Assembly: GCF_964199755.1 (NCBI RefSeq)
Contig: NC_133917.1
Span: forward strand, 5,957,967-6,021,966
Source: Larus michahellis
Lineage: Eukaryota; Chordata; Aves; Charadriiformes; Laridae
Direction of reading: 5' to 3'
DNA length: 64,000 nucleotides
Position 1 is the first letter of the stretch, and each line of letters begins with the position of its first letter. A program made the position numbers and the translations under genes. Shown piece after piece: positions 43,701 to 54,240 of this stretch. The notes under the pieces are model-generated. The model was not told where the DNA came from and did no database searches. It saw only the letters and a program-made list of their open reading frames with translations.

Positions 43701-46700
43701 TCCATCAAGGGTGCTGGGAGGGGTCTCGGACCACTCACCCCCGCCCCCCCCCACCTGCCCTTGCTCCCCCCAGACCTGGCCGTGGGAGCCCCCTTCGACG
43801 GCGCTGGCAAAGTCTACATCTACCACGGCAGCAACCTGGGCATCGTGGCAAAGCCGGCGCAGGTGAGGGGGGGGTGCGTGGTGGTGGTGGGGGTGTACTG
43901 CCCGTCACCCCTCCCCCTCCACCTCCAGTTCAGGGTGTCACGGGTGGCCTGTCCCCAGGTCCTGGACGGGGAGGGCGTGGGGGTGATGGCTTTCGGGTAC
44001 TCCCTCTCGGGGGGGCTGGACGTGGATGGGAACCTCTACCCCGACCTGCTCGTCGGTTCCCTCTCCGACACCGTCGTGCTGTACAGGTGAGTGTCATCCT
44101 CCCCACTCCCCGGCATCCCTCCCCCTCAATGTCCCCCCATCCCTGGGCATCCCCCACCCCCAACATCTCCCACCCTGAGCATCCCCCCCCTCCCCGGGCA
44201 TCCCCCCACCCCTGGGCATCCCCCCACCCCTGGGCATCCCCCGCCATGAGCATCCCCCACCTCTGAGCATCTGACCACCCCTGGGCATTCCCCCCCCCGC
44301 CATGAGCATCCCCCACCCCGAGCCTCCCTCACCCTGGGCATTCCTGCCCTGAGCATCCCCCCACCCTCAGCATCCCCCCACCGGAGCATCCCCCACCCCT
44401 GAGCTTCCCCCCCGCCCACCCTGAGCATCCCCCCACCCTGGGCACCCCCCACCCCGAGCATCCCCCACCCCTGAGCTTCCCCCCCGCCCACCCTGAGCAT
44501 CCCCCCACCCTGGGCACCCCCCACCCCGAGCATCCCCCACCCCTGAGCTTCCCCCCCGCCCACCCTGAGCATCCCCCCACCCTGGGCTCCCCTCAAACCC
44601 TCCCAGAGCATCCCCTGACCCAGGGGGTCCCCAATCCCTGGATATGGCCAGGGGTCCCATGTAGGGGGCGAATGCTGGGTCTGTGCGAGGCTCGGGGTGC
44701 CCTCGGGGTGGGGGGCCCAGCCTGGCACCCCCCGTTTCTCCCCCGCCAGGGCCCGGCCGGTCGTCCACATCTCCAGGAATGTCTCCCTGCTCCCCCCCAA
44801 CATCGACCTGGAGCAGAGCAACTGCCAGCACCAGGAGGGCGTCTGGTGGGTGTCACCCGCTGTCCCCCCCTGGCTTCCCCTCCCCGGGCACACAGCCGGG
44901 GCACGGCCGGGGGTGCATGCCACCCGTTTCACCCCAGATCCCCCCGTGCCCCCCCAGCGTGGATGTCCGAGCCTGCTTCAGCTACACGGCCAGTCCCGCC
45001 AGCTACAGCCCCCGCCTCGGTGAGCGTGGTGGGGACGGGCAGCGGGGTGAGGGGGGAGCAGGACCCCACCCTGGGGTGGGAGGGGAGGGACCCCTGGCAT
45101 CGCGCCTGTCCCTCTTGTCCCCAGTGCTGGAGTACGTGTTGGATGCCGACACGGATCGCCGGTGGCGGGGCCAGGCCCCCCGTGTCTCCTTCCTTGGCCG
45201 CCGGCCCTCGGACCCCGAGCACCAGTTCTCCGACACGGTGGAGCTGCCCCGGCAGCACGCCCGCGCCTGCATCAAAGCCACCTTCCAGCTCCAGGTGGGT
45301 CCCCATCCCTCTCCTCATCCCTCTCCTCATCCCCATCCCTGTTCTCATCTCTTTCCATCCCTGTCCTGATTTTCATCCCCATCCCTATTTTCTCCTCCTC
45401 CTCATCCCTGTTTTCATCCCCATCCTCACCCCCATCCCTGTCCCTATCCCCATCCTCATCCCCATCCCCATTCCGATCCCTGTCCCTGTCCCCATCCCTG
45501 TTTTCATCCCCATCCTCATCCGTGTCCCCATGTCTATCCCCATCCCCATTTTCTCGCCATCCTCATCCCCACCCCCATCCTTATTCCCATCCCATCCCAT
45601 CCCTGTCCCCACCCCTCTCCTTGGCCTTGTCCCTGTCCCCATCCCTATCCCCATCCCCATTTTCTCCTCATCCCCTTCCCTGTCCCCATTGCCATCCCTG
45701 TCTTTATCCCCACCCTCATTTTCTCCCTATCCCATCCCATCCCCATTTTCTCCCCATCCCATCCCTGTCCCCATCCTCATCCCCATCCCCACCCCCATCC
45801 TTGTCCTTGTCCCTGTCCCCATCCCTATCCCCATCCCCGTTTTCTCCCCATCCTCATCCTCGTCCCCGTCCCTGTCCCCATTGCCGTCCACATCTTTATC
45901 CCCACTCTCATTTTCTCCCCATCCCATCCCATCCCATCCCATCCCATCCCATCCCATCCCATCCCATCCCTGTCCCCATCCTCATCCGCGGCCCCCCCGT
46001 CTCCCCCCTCACCCTCTCCCACCCTGCCCGCAGGACAGCATCCGTGACAAGCTGCGCCCCATCGCCATCACCCTCGCCTACGGCATCCAGGGAGCCGGGG
46101 CGGGCCGGCGGGGCCGGGGGACCACCCTGCCACCGCTGCTGCCCGTGCTCAGCCCCCAGCAGCCCAGCAGCCACCGCACCGAGGTGGGGACGCGGCCGCC
46201 TTCCCTCCCCGGGGGTCCGGGGTGCGCTGTCCCGCGTGGAGTGTCCCCGTCCCCCTCTCTCTGTCTGTCCCCCCACCTCCAGGTGCATTTCCTGAAGCAG
46301 GGCTGCGGGGACGACAAGATCTGCCAGAGCAACCTGCGGCTCCACTTCCAGTTCTGCGCCCGCCTGGGGGACGCTGATTTCCTACCCCTGCCCAGGTGAG
46401 GGGGACAGGGACGGGTCCCCACCCCACAGGCTGTTGGGGACACCCCAGGTGTGAGGGGGAGGCTGACGGTGACTCTGTCCCTAGGGGTGAGGATGGCACC
46501 GCCATCTTCGCCATGAGCGACCAGAAGGACGTGGCCCTGGAGATCCACGTCACCAACCTGCCCTCGGACCCAGCGGAGCCGCAGCGGGACGGGGACGATG
46601 CCCACGAGGCCATGCTCACCGCCACCTTCCCCCCGGAGCTGCCCTACTCCGCCCTGCGCCCCTACGACGGCCGGGCACCCTCGGTGCGGGGGCTGGGGGG

Positions 46701-49700
46701 GGGCAAGGGGTGGTCCGGAGGGTGCTGGGGCCAGAGGGAGGGGGTGGTCCCCGGGGGTGCAGGGGGATGTAGGAGGTCCTGGGGATGGTGGAGGGACAGA
46801 GCTGGTGCTGGGGGCATGGGATGGGGATGATCCCAGGGGCGCGGAGGGATGGGGATGATTCTCAGGGTGCAGAGGGATGGGGTGGTCCTGGGGGAGCAGA
46901 GGGGTGGGGATGATCCTGGGGGTGCAGAGGGATGGGGTGGTCCTGGGGGTGCAGAGGGATGGGGATGATTCTCAGGGTGCAGAGGGATGGGGATGATCCT
47001 GGGGGAGCAGAGGGATGGGGATGATCCCGGGGGTCCAGAGGGATGGGGTGGTCCTGGGGGTGCAGAGGGATGGGGATGATCCCGGGGGTGCAGAGGGATG
47101 GGGATGATCCTGGGGGAGCAGAGGGATGGGGATGATCCCGGGGGTGCAGAGGGATGGGGTGGTCCTGGGGGAGCAGAGGGATGGGGATGATCCTGGGGGT
47201 GCAGAGGGATGGGGTGGTCCTGGGGGAGCAGAGGGAATGAGAAGGTCCTGGGGATGCTGGAGGGACAGGGCTGGTCCTGGGGCTACAGAGGGATGGGGAT
47301 GGTCTGGGGGGGTGCTGGGGGCAGAGGGTTGGGGATGGTTCTGGGGCTGCAGGGGGATGGAGAAGGTCCTGGGGATGCTGGAGGGACAGGACTGGTCCTT
47401 GGGGGTGCTGAGGGCAAAAGGATGGGGATGGTCCTCAGGATGCAGAGGGATGAGGATCGTCCTGGGGGAGCAGAGGGATGGAGATGGTTCTGGGGGACAC
47501 TGGAGGGGCAGGACTGGTCCTGGGGGTGCTGGGGGTGTGGGATGGGGTCAGAGCTGGGGATGCAGAGGGCTGGGAATGGTCCTGGGGGTGCTGAGGGCAG
47601 AGGGACGGGGATGGTCCTGGGGACACTGGAGGGACAGGGCTGGTCCTGGGGCTACAGAGGGATGGGGATGGTCTGGGGGGTGCTGAGGGCAGAGGGATGG
47701 GGGATGATTCTGGGGGTGCAGGAGGTGCAGTGGGGGTCAGTCCTGGGGCGCAGTGGGCTGGGGGGATGCCAGCAGCGGGGGCTCATCCCTCTGCCCCCCA
47801 GGACAAGCCGGTGGTGTGCCTCGCCAACCAGAACGGCTCGCAGGTGGAGTGCGAGCTGGGCAACCCCATGAAACGCGGAGCCCAGGTGGGCACAGCTCCC
47901 CGCTCCCCCCCCCTCGACCCCCGTCCCCCAGCCCCAGCCCTCACCCCTCTGCCCCCAGGTGCGGTTCTTCCTCATCCTCAGCACCCTGGGCATCACCATC
48001 CGGACCACGGACCTGGCGGTGGAGCTGGCCCTGTCCACGTGAGCCCTGGGGGGGGGGGGGTTGTTTGGGGGCCTTCGCAGCGGAGCCCCCCCCAACTCCG
48101 CTCTGGGTGGGGAGGATTTGGGGTGATGCCCCCCACCCCCACCCTGACCCCCCCCACCTCTCCCCAGGATCAGCGAGCAGCCGGGGCTGGAGCCCGTGGT
48201 GGCTCGTGCCCGTGTGGTCATCGAGCTGCCCCTCTCCGTGACAGGGTGAGTGACGGTGGGGAGAGGGGTGGGTGTCTGGGACCCCCCCATCCGCCCCGGG
48301 GCTGCCCTGACACCCCCCCCCCCCCGGGTTGTCCCCGCAGCGTGGCCGTGCCGCCCCGGCTCTTCTTCGGCGGGGTGGTGCGGGGGGAGAGCGCCGTGAG
48401 GCGGGAGAGCCAGGTGGGCAGCGCCGTGCGCTTCGAGGTGACGGTGAGTCGGGGACGGGGTGGGGGGGACACAGGGATGCTGCGTGGGGGGGTCTCAGCC
48501 CCGCTGCTCCCCTTCGCTCCCCATGCTCCTGGGTGGCCGGGGGTGGCTGTGGCACAGGGGGGCTGTGCAGGGGTTTGGGGGGGGCTGGCACTTCGAGGTG
48601 ACGGTGAGTTGGGGACAGGGTGGGGGACACAGGGATGCTGCGTGGGGGGGTCTCAGCCCCGCTGCTCCCCGTCCCACCCCATGCTCCGGGGTGGTGGGGG
48701 GTGGCTGTGGGACAGGAGGGCTATGAAGGAGTGGAGGGGGGCCCCCCATGTCATGTGTGTCCTGTCCCCCCCCCCACCCCCGGCAGGTCTCCAACCGGGG
48801 GCAGTCACTGAAGACTCTGGGCTCGGCCTTCCTCACCCTCCTCTGGCCCCACGAGATCAGCAACGGGAAATGGCTGCTGTACCCCCTGCACCTGGAGCTG
48901 GCGGGCCCCCCCGGGCAACCCACAGCCTGCAGCCCCCCCGCCAACCCGCTGCGCCTGGCCCTGGTACCGCCGCGGGAGGGGACGTGGGGGTGCCCCAGGG
49001 CCGGGGGGGGGGGGTCGGTGCCACCCCCGTCCATGCCCGTCCTTCCTCCCACCCCGCAGGAGCCACCGGGGGAGGCTGACCCTGCCGAGGCGCCCACCCC
49101 GGGGTCCTGGTGGGTGCCGGCACCCGCGGAGAGGAGGAGGAACGTCACGCTGGTGAGTGGGGCTGGGGTGCAGCGGCTGCTGGGGTGCACCCGGTTCTGG
49201 GGTGCACCTACTCTTGGGGTGCCCCTGCTCCTGAGATGCCTCTGCTCCTGGTGGGCACCCACTCCTGGGGGGGCCCTTGCTGCTGGGGAGCACCCACTCT
49301 TGGGGAGCATCCATTTCTGGGGTACCCCCTGCTCCTGGGGTGCTCCTGCTCCTGGGGTGCACCCACTCCTGGGGTCCCCCTGCTGATGAGGAGCACCCAC
49401 TTTTGGGGAGTGCCCACTCTTGGCATGCCCCTGCTCCTGGGGTGCCTCTGCTCCTGGGGAGCACCCACTCCTGGGGGGCCCTTGCTGCTGGGGAGCACCC
49501 ACTCCTGAGGAACACCCACTCTTGGGGTGCTCCTGCTCCTGGGGTGCCACCATTCCTGGGGAGCACCCACTCCTGGGGTGCCCCTGCTCCTGGCGTGCCC
49601 CTGCTGAGGGGGAGCCCCCACTCCTGGGGAGCCCCTGCTCCTGGGGTCCCCCTACTCCAGGGGTGCACCCACTACTGGGAAGCACCCGCTCCTGGGGTGC

Positions 49701-52700
49701 CCCCTGCTCCTGGGGTGCCCCCAGCCCTGGGGTGCGCAGCTGTGCTGACCCCCCCCGTCCCGCAGGACTGTGCCCAGGGCACCGCGCGCTGCCTGGCCTT
49801 CCGCTGCCCGCTGCACAGCTTCGAGCGCGCCGCCGTGCTGAGGGCCCGCGGGCGCCTCTGGAACAGCACCTTCCTGGAGGTAGGAGGGGACGGGACCACC
49901 GGCATGGGGACAGGGACAGGGATGGGACCCCCATGACGGTGACAGAGACGAGACCCCCAGGCTGGGGAGGGGGACGGGACCGCAGGACAGGGACAGGGAC
50001 GGGACCCCCAGGATGGGGGACGGGGACGGGACCTCTGGGATGGGGATGGGGATGGGACATCTGGGATGGGGACAGGGACAAAGATGGGACCCCCAGGACA
50101 GGACAGGGACAGGGATGGGACCCCGAGGCTGGGGAGGGGGACGGGACCCCAGGGCAGGGATAGAGACGGGACTCCCAGGATGGGGATGGGGACGGGACAC
50201 CGAGGATGGGGACAGGGACAGGGATAGGGATGGGACCCCCGGGCCGGGGAGGGGGACAGGACCCCCAGGACAGGGCAGGACCCCTGGGATGGGGACAGGG
50301 AGGGGACCCCCAGTCTGGGGACAGGGACAGGGATGGGTCCCCTGGGATGGGGACAGGGACAGGACCCCTGGGATGAGGATGGGACCCCCAGGACGGGGAG
50401 GGTGACAGAACCCCTGGGACAGGGATGGGGATGGGACACCTGGGATGGGGACGGGGCCAGGGATGGGACCCCCAGAACGGGGACAGAGACACTGTGCCCC
50501 AGGACGCCCAGTCTGGGGAGGGGAACAGGATCCCGGAGACAGGGACAGGACACCTGGGATGGGGACAGGAGGGAGGGGACCCCCCAGGCTGGGAGAGGGG
50601 GCTCAGCCCATCCCGTGCCCCCGCCGCAGGAATACCTGGCCGTCACCTCGGTGGAGTTGATCGTGCGCGCCAGCGTCTCGGTGACCTCCTCCATCAAGAA
50701 CCTGGTGCTGAAAGACGCCTCCACCCAGGTCCGTTCCCCTCTCCTGTCCCCCCCCACCCCGGCCCCCCACCCCGCTGCCCCCTGACCACCCTCCCCTCCC
50801 CAGATCCCCGTCTCCATCTACCTGGACCCCGGGGAGGCGGTGGCCGGCGGCGTGCCGTGGTGGGTCATCCTGCTGGCCGTGCTGGCCGGCGTCCTCGTCC
50901 TGGCCCTGCTCGTCTTCATCCTCTGGAAGGTGAGGGACGGGGACGGGGTGTCCGCGGCAGGATGTGTGTCCCCCTCCCCATGGCACAGGGTACCCCGGCC
51001 GTGCCATGCCACACCGTGCCACGCCAGCTATGCCATGGCATGCCACCCCTGCTGCGCAGTGCCATGGCGTGCCACCCCAGCTGTGCCATGCCACGTCGTG
51101 CCATGGTGTGCCACCCCAGCTGTGCTGTGCCATGGCGTGCCATGCTGTGCCACCCCAGCCATGCCACGTCGTGCCATGCTGTGCCGCCCCAGCTGTGCCA
51201 TGCTGTGCCGTGCCGTGCTCTGCCACCCCAGCCATGCCATGCTGTGCCATGGCGTGCCACCCCAGCTGTGCCATGCCACGTCGTGCCATGCTCTGCCACC
51301 CCAGCCATGCCATGCTGTGACATGCCATGCTGTGCCACCCCAGCCATGCCATGCTGGGCCATGGTGTGCCACCCCAGCTGTGCCATGTCATGCAGTGCCA
51401 CCCCAGCTATGCCACACTGTGCCACACCGTGCCACACCAGCTGTGCCGTGCCATGCTAGCTGTGCCATGCCATGTCATGTCATGCCAACCCCACTGTGCC
51501 ATGCCGCCCCAGCTGCACAGTGCCATATTGTGCCACCCCAGCTGTGCCATGCCGTGCCATGCCACGTTGTGCCATGCTGTGCCACCCCAGCCATGCCATA
51601 ATGTGCCACCCCAGCCGTGCCGTGCCGTGCTGTGCCATGTTGTGTCATGCTGTGTCACCCCAGCTATGTCATGCCATGCCATGCCATGCCACCCCAGCTG
51701 TGCAGTGCAATGTTGTGCCATGCTGTGCCATCCCAGCTGTGCCATGCTGTGCCGTGCCATGCCACCCCAGCTGTGCCAGGCTACGTCGTGCCATGCTGTG
51801 CCACCCCAGCCATAGCATGCCATGCCGTAATGTGCCACCCCAGCTGTGCCACACCGTGCCACGCCAGCTGTGCCATGCCACGCCACCCTGTCTCTTCCAT
51901 GCCATGCCACCCCAGCCGTGCTGTGCCACATCATGCCATGGCACCCTGGCTCTTCTGTGCCATGCCACCCCAGCCGTGCCGTGCCACGTCATGCCATGCC
52001 AAGCCATGCCACCCTGGCTCTTCTGTGCCATGCCATCCCAGCCGTGCTGTGCCACACCATGCCACCCCAGCTCTCCCGTGCCGTGCCATGCTGTGCCACC
52101 CAGCCTGGCCTTGCCTGGCCTCACCCTCTCGCTTCCTCCCCAGTGCGGCTTCTTCAAGCGGAGCAGCCGAAAGTCCCGCTACGCCGCTAACTATTACCGG
52201 GCGCGCCTGGGCCTGCAGCCCTCGGCGGCGGAGCAGCAGGCGCTGGAGGGCGAGCGGTAACGCAGGGCTCTCCCACCCTGGGCCTGGCGGCGGCCGCCAT
52301 GGATACGCAGGGTGGGTGCCAGGGCTGGTGGCCACCCTGCGAGGGCCGACGGCGTGCCGAGGCGGGGGGACGAGGGTTGGCAGCATCGGGGTGGAAGGAC
52401 GAGGGTCTGCAGTGCTGGCGCGAGGGTGTTGCGGTGCCCAAATTGGGACGTGGTGGGGGGATTGCAGTGCTCGCGTATGGGGGTGCGAGGGTTTGCAGTG
52501 CTGGTGCGTGCACGTGCGTTCTGGTTTGAGGAACCCCCAAAAATCTATTGTCGTTTAGACAATTATTCTCTCACCCCATGACCCATCCCGACCCGGGAAG
52601 GGGAAGCAGGGACAAACAAAGAAACCCGAGGGTTGAAATATAAACAGATTTAACAGGATAAGACTAAATAACTAACATTAATAACACTAAAGGACATTGT

Positions 52701-53608
52701 GCAAGGGTTTGCAGCGTTTCGGCATATAATCATGGAATGGTTTGGGTTGCAAGGACCTTAAAGACCATTCAGTGCCACCCCCTGCCCTGGGCAGGGACAC
52801 CTCCCACCAGCCCAGGTTGCTCCAAGCCCCGTCCCACCTGGCCTTGAACCCCTCCAGGGATGGGGCAGCCACAGCTTCTCTGGGCAACCTGGGCCAGGGG
52901 CTCACCCCCCTCACAGCCAAGAATTTCTTCCCAATATCCAATCTAAATCTACCGTCTTTCGGTTTGAAACCCTTCCCCCTCATCCTATCATTAGATTCCC
53001 TGCTCCAGAGTCCCTCCCCAGCTTTCCTGGAGCCCCTTCAGGGACTGGAAGGGGCTGGAAGGTCTCCCCGGAGCCTTCTCTTCTCCAGGCTGAACCCCCC
53101 CAGCTCTCTCAGCCTGTCCCCACAGCAGAGGGGCTCCAGCCCTCCCAGCATCTCTGGGGCCTCCTCCGGCCCCGCTCCAACAGCTCCGTGTCCTTCTGCT
53201 GTTGGTGCCCCAGGGCTGGAGGCAGCACTGGGGGTCTCACAGAGCGGAGCAGAGGGGCAGAAGCCCCTCCTTGCCCTGCTGCCCACACTTGCATGGGCGT
53301 GCAAGGGTTTGCCGTGACACTTGGGTGCCGAGGGTTGGGCACACACCGTGGGCTCCCAGAGCCGTTCCTGGAGCCGGGGCTTCCCCATGGGACCCTGACT
53401 CCCCCAGTGTGTCCCCCCCCCATAGCTGGGCTTCTTCCGCCGGGCTCGCTACGCGCCGCCGGCCGTGCCGCAGTACCACGCCGTGAAGATCCCGCGGGAG
53501 GAGCGGCAGCAGTTCCGTGAGGAGAAGACGGGCACCATCCAGAGGAAGGAATGGGCCGCCAACATCCGCGAGGCTGGCGACGGCCACGTCACCCCCAGCT
53601 CGGCCTAG
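37769..53608 (+). CDS. ITGA7: Integrin alpha-7
   Basis: Laminin receptor alpha chain that pairs with beta-1, best known at muscle junctions. Exons: 37769-37935, 39659-39786, 39905-39984, 40086-40341, X2 41496-41627 or X1 41701-41820, 43085-43292, 43442-43635, 43774-43862, 43959-44086, 44750-44845, 44958-45019, 45125-45294, 46034-46183, 46283-46395, 46485-46683, 47802-47885, 47959-48038, 48168-48245, 48341-48443, 48787-48963, 49060-49152, 49766-49879, 50630-50728, 50804-50929, then tail A 52144-52260 or tail B 53426-53608. All phases agree. The X2/B form is 1102 residues. Signal peptide about 1-20; FG-GAP propeller with calcium loops DLNSDGWMDLVVG, DLNHDGFEDLAVGAPF and DVDGNLYPDLLVGS; one membrane helix after GGVPWW; tails start CGFFKR or LGFFRR. 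The human RRRR furin site is not found. Introns are largely minisatellite. Confidence 0.95.
38000..39650 (+). other. ITGA7: ITGA7 intron 1
   Basis: About 1.7 kb of GC-rich, mostly non-repetitive sequence with an AT-rich islet at about 39040-39075 (GGTTATTTTGAGTGAATTCC). No other exon was recognised. Confidence 0.5.
40440..41215. repeat. 57-bp TG-rich minisatellite in ITGA7 intron 4
   Basis: About twelve copies of a unit with GTGAGCACACGTGTGTGAGC, GTGCTGAGGGTGTGAGCG and a (TG)n-TTACA segment; copies at 40541 and 40598 are 57 bp apart. It sits directly upstream of the alternative exon X2. Confidence 0.95.
41496..41627 (+). other. ITGA7: ITGA7 alternative exon X2
   Basis: 132 nt, encodes GNLRVELLNQSS through DDGPYEAGGEKDQDPSLIPL to NSYLG, matching the human X2 segment (DDGPYEAGGEKEQDP). 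It contributes to the ligand-facing propeller. Mutually exclusive with X1 in mammals; both have compatible phase here. Confidence 0.9.
41701..41820 (+). other. ITGA7: ITGA7 alternative exon X1
   Basis: 120 nt, encodes GLLFVTNIDSSDPDQLVYKT through to NSYLG, nearly identical to human X1. Its in-frame donor is weak (GTTCGT). A better GTAAGC donor lies 4 nt downstream but would shift the frame. Confidence 0.88.
41821..43084 (+). other. ITGA7: ITGA7 intron after X1
   Basis: C-rich intron with a GTCGTCGTCGTC run just after the donor (41845-41860) and ACACACCC-type stretches at 42280-42310. No further exon recognised. Confidence 0.5.
44090..44600. repeat. C-rich minisatellite filling ITGA7 intron 10
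   Basis: Starts within a few bases of the donor; copies of CACCCTGAGCATCCCCCC and GAGCTTCCCCCCCGCCCA. Three nearly identical blocks of about 69 bp lie at 44395-44590. Confidence 0.85.
45295..46020. repeat. CCATCCCYATCC pyrimidine minisatellite filling ITGA7 intron 13
   Basis: Begins at the donor and ends about 15 bases before the acceptor. Short ATCCC / TGTCCCC / TTTTCTCC units; a pure CCCAT run at about 45915-45970. Sense strand almost free of G. Confidence 0.9.
46690..47790. repeat. G-rich 30-bp minisatellite filling ITGA7 intron 16
   Basis: Units like CAGAGGGATGGGGATGATCC then TGGGGGTG, about 30 bp, with longer compound copies (containing CTGGAGGGACAGGGCTGG) after 47230. Purine-rich on the sense strand, opposite to intron 13. 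Confidence 0.9.
48431..48720. repeat. 161-bp tandem duplication covering the ITGA7 exon 20 donor
   Basis: The segment starting CTTCGAGGTGACGGTGAG at 48431 (last 13 coding bases plus donor) recurs at 48592 with a few changes, followed by matching intron sequence (ACAGGGATGCTGCGTGGG). The second copy lies inside intron 20 and keeps a perfect GTGAGT donor. Confidence 0.85.
49155..49745. repeat. CTCCTGGGGTGC minisatellite filling ITGA7 intron 22
   Basis: Units of about 18 bp (CCTGCTCCTGGGGTGCCC, GGGGAGCACCCACTCC) run from just past the donor to about 30 bases before the acceptor. Confidence 0.9.
49885..50590. repeat. GGGACAGGGAC minisatellite filling ITGA7 intron 23
   Basis: Units built on GGGGACAGGGACAGGGATG and GGGACCCCCAGGATGG. 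Purine-rich on the sense strand, from near the donor to about 40 bases before the acceptor. Confidence 0.9.
50990..52095. repeat. TGCCATGCCACCCCAGC minisatellite filling ITGA7 intron 25
   Basis: About 1.1 kb of GTGCCATGC, TGTGCC and ACCCCAGC modules in varied order, ending about 45 bases before the tail A exon. The reading frames stay open over long distances because of the repeat, with no real protein. Confidence 0.9.
52144..52260 (+). other. ITGA7: ITGA7 cytoplasmic tail exon A
   Basis: Encodes CGFFKRSSRKSRYAANYYRA and ends EQQALEGER then stop. It resembles the integrin alpha-6A tail (CGFFKRNKKDHYDATYHKAE) more than the human alpha-7A tail as I remember it, which suggests the ancestral A-type tail is preserved. 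Confidence 0.85.
52535..52698 (-). mobile_element. Fragment resembling the end of an avian endogenous-retrovirus LTR
   Basis: AT-rich segment unlike its surroundings. Read on the minus strand it contains a TTTATATTTCAACCC stretch and GGGTTTCTTTGTTTGTCCC, which recall the 3' part of avian retroviral LTRs. It is a broken remnant, with no internal genes. Family not determined; age undated, probably old. Confidence 0.35.
52727..53290 (-). mobile_element. CR1 LINE 3' fragment in the last ITGA7 intron
   Basis: On the minus strand it ends in the CR1 tail (GGTCCTTGCAACCCAAACCA then TTCCATGATT). The coding part reads antisense to ITGA7 and includes the CR1 stretch for [14 protein letters not shown] (plus-strand complement at about 53050-53090). 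5'-truncated. It separates tail exons A and B. Confidence 0.9.
53426..53608 (+). other. ITGA7: ITGA7 cytoplasmic tail exon B
   Basis: Encodes LGFFRRARYAPPAVPQYHAV, KIPREERQQFREEKTGTIQR and so on, closely matching the human alpha-7B tail (VPQYHAVKIPREDRQQFKEE). It is shorter at the C terminus: the human DGHPELGPDGHPGPG repeats are missing. Confidence 0.93.
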
Positions 53609-53814
53609 CCCCCCGCCGGGGATGGTGGCAGGAAAAAAGGGGACACTGGACGCGGTGGACGCTCCTCTCCGGCACTGGGGAAGGGCCCTCTGGCACCGCG
53701 TGTGGGGAGGAACACGCGTGTGCCAGCACACGCCTGCCTTCGCCGGGCACACACGGGGCTGCAGGCGCCGGCAGCCCCACAGGGAGGGCTGGGCCCCGCG
53801 GCCATGCGCGACCC

Positions 53815-53820
53815 AATAAA
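53815..53820 (+). promoter_or_regulatory. ITGA7: ITGA7 poly(A) signal
   Basis: AATAAA in GACCCAATAAAAGGATC, 207 bases after the tail B stop codon and only about 270 bp before the MCRS1 promoter elements. Confidence 0.75.
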
Positions 53821-54090
53821 AGGATCAGCCCCTCCACAGAGGCCATGTCCCTTCCTCGCTGCCTGGGGGATGTCGGCCATGATGGGTGTGGCAGGGGTGC
53901 CGCCATGATGGGTGTGGGCGTTCCGGCGGGAGGCGGGTATCCGCGCTGCCGGGGCCGGCGCCGGGACGAGCCCTGTCTGCCGGGATAACGGGGTTCATCC
54001 CCGTCCTACCCCGTGGGCTGGGCCCGGCCACCCCCGACCCACCGGAAACAGCGGCCTAGGAAAAGAAGGGGCGCGGCCCTGCCCTCAGTC

Positions 54091-54240
54091 AAGATGGCGG
54101 CGCCCTGAGCCAAGATGGCGCCGCGCCGTCGAGGCTGCGCGGAGCCTTTAAAATGGCTGCACCCTCCTGCGCTTCAGTGCGCCTGATGATGACGTCAAAT
54201 CGTCTTCCGGTGGGTACGCGGAAGCGGCGCCGTCGTCCAT
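54091..54240 (+). promoter_or_regulatory. MCRS1: MCRS1 promoter: YY1, CRE and ETS sites
   Basis: Two AAGATGGCG YY1-type sites (54091, 54112), a perfect CRE palindrome TGACGTCA (54190-54197) and ETS-type CTTCCGG/CGGAAG near 54203-54223. No TATA box. This is a typical housekeeping promoter, with a non-coding first exon ending near 54297 (GGGGATG|GTGAGG). Confidence 0.6.
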
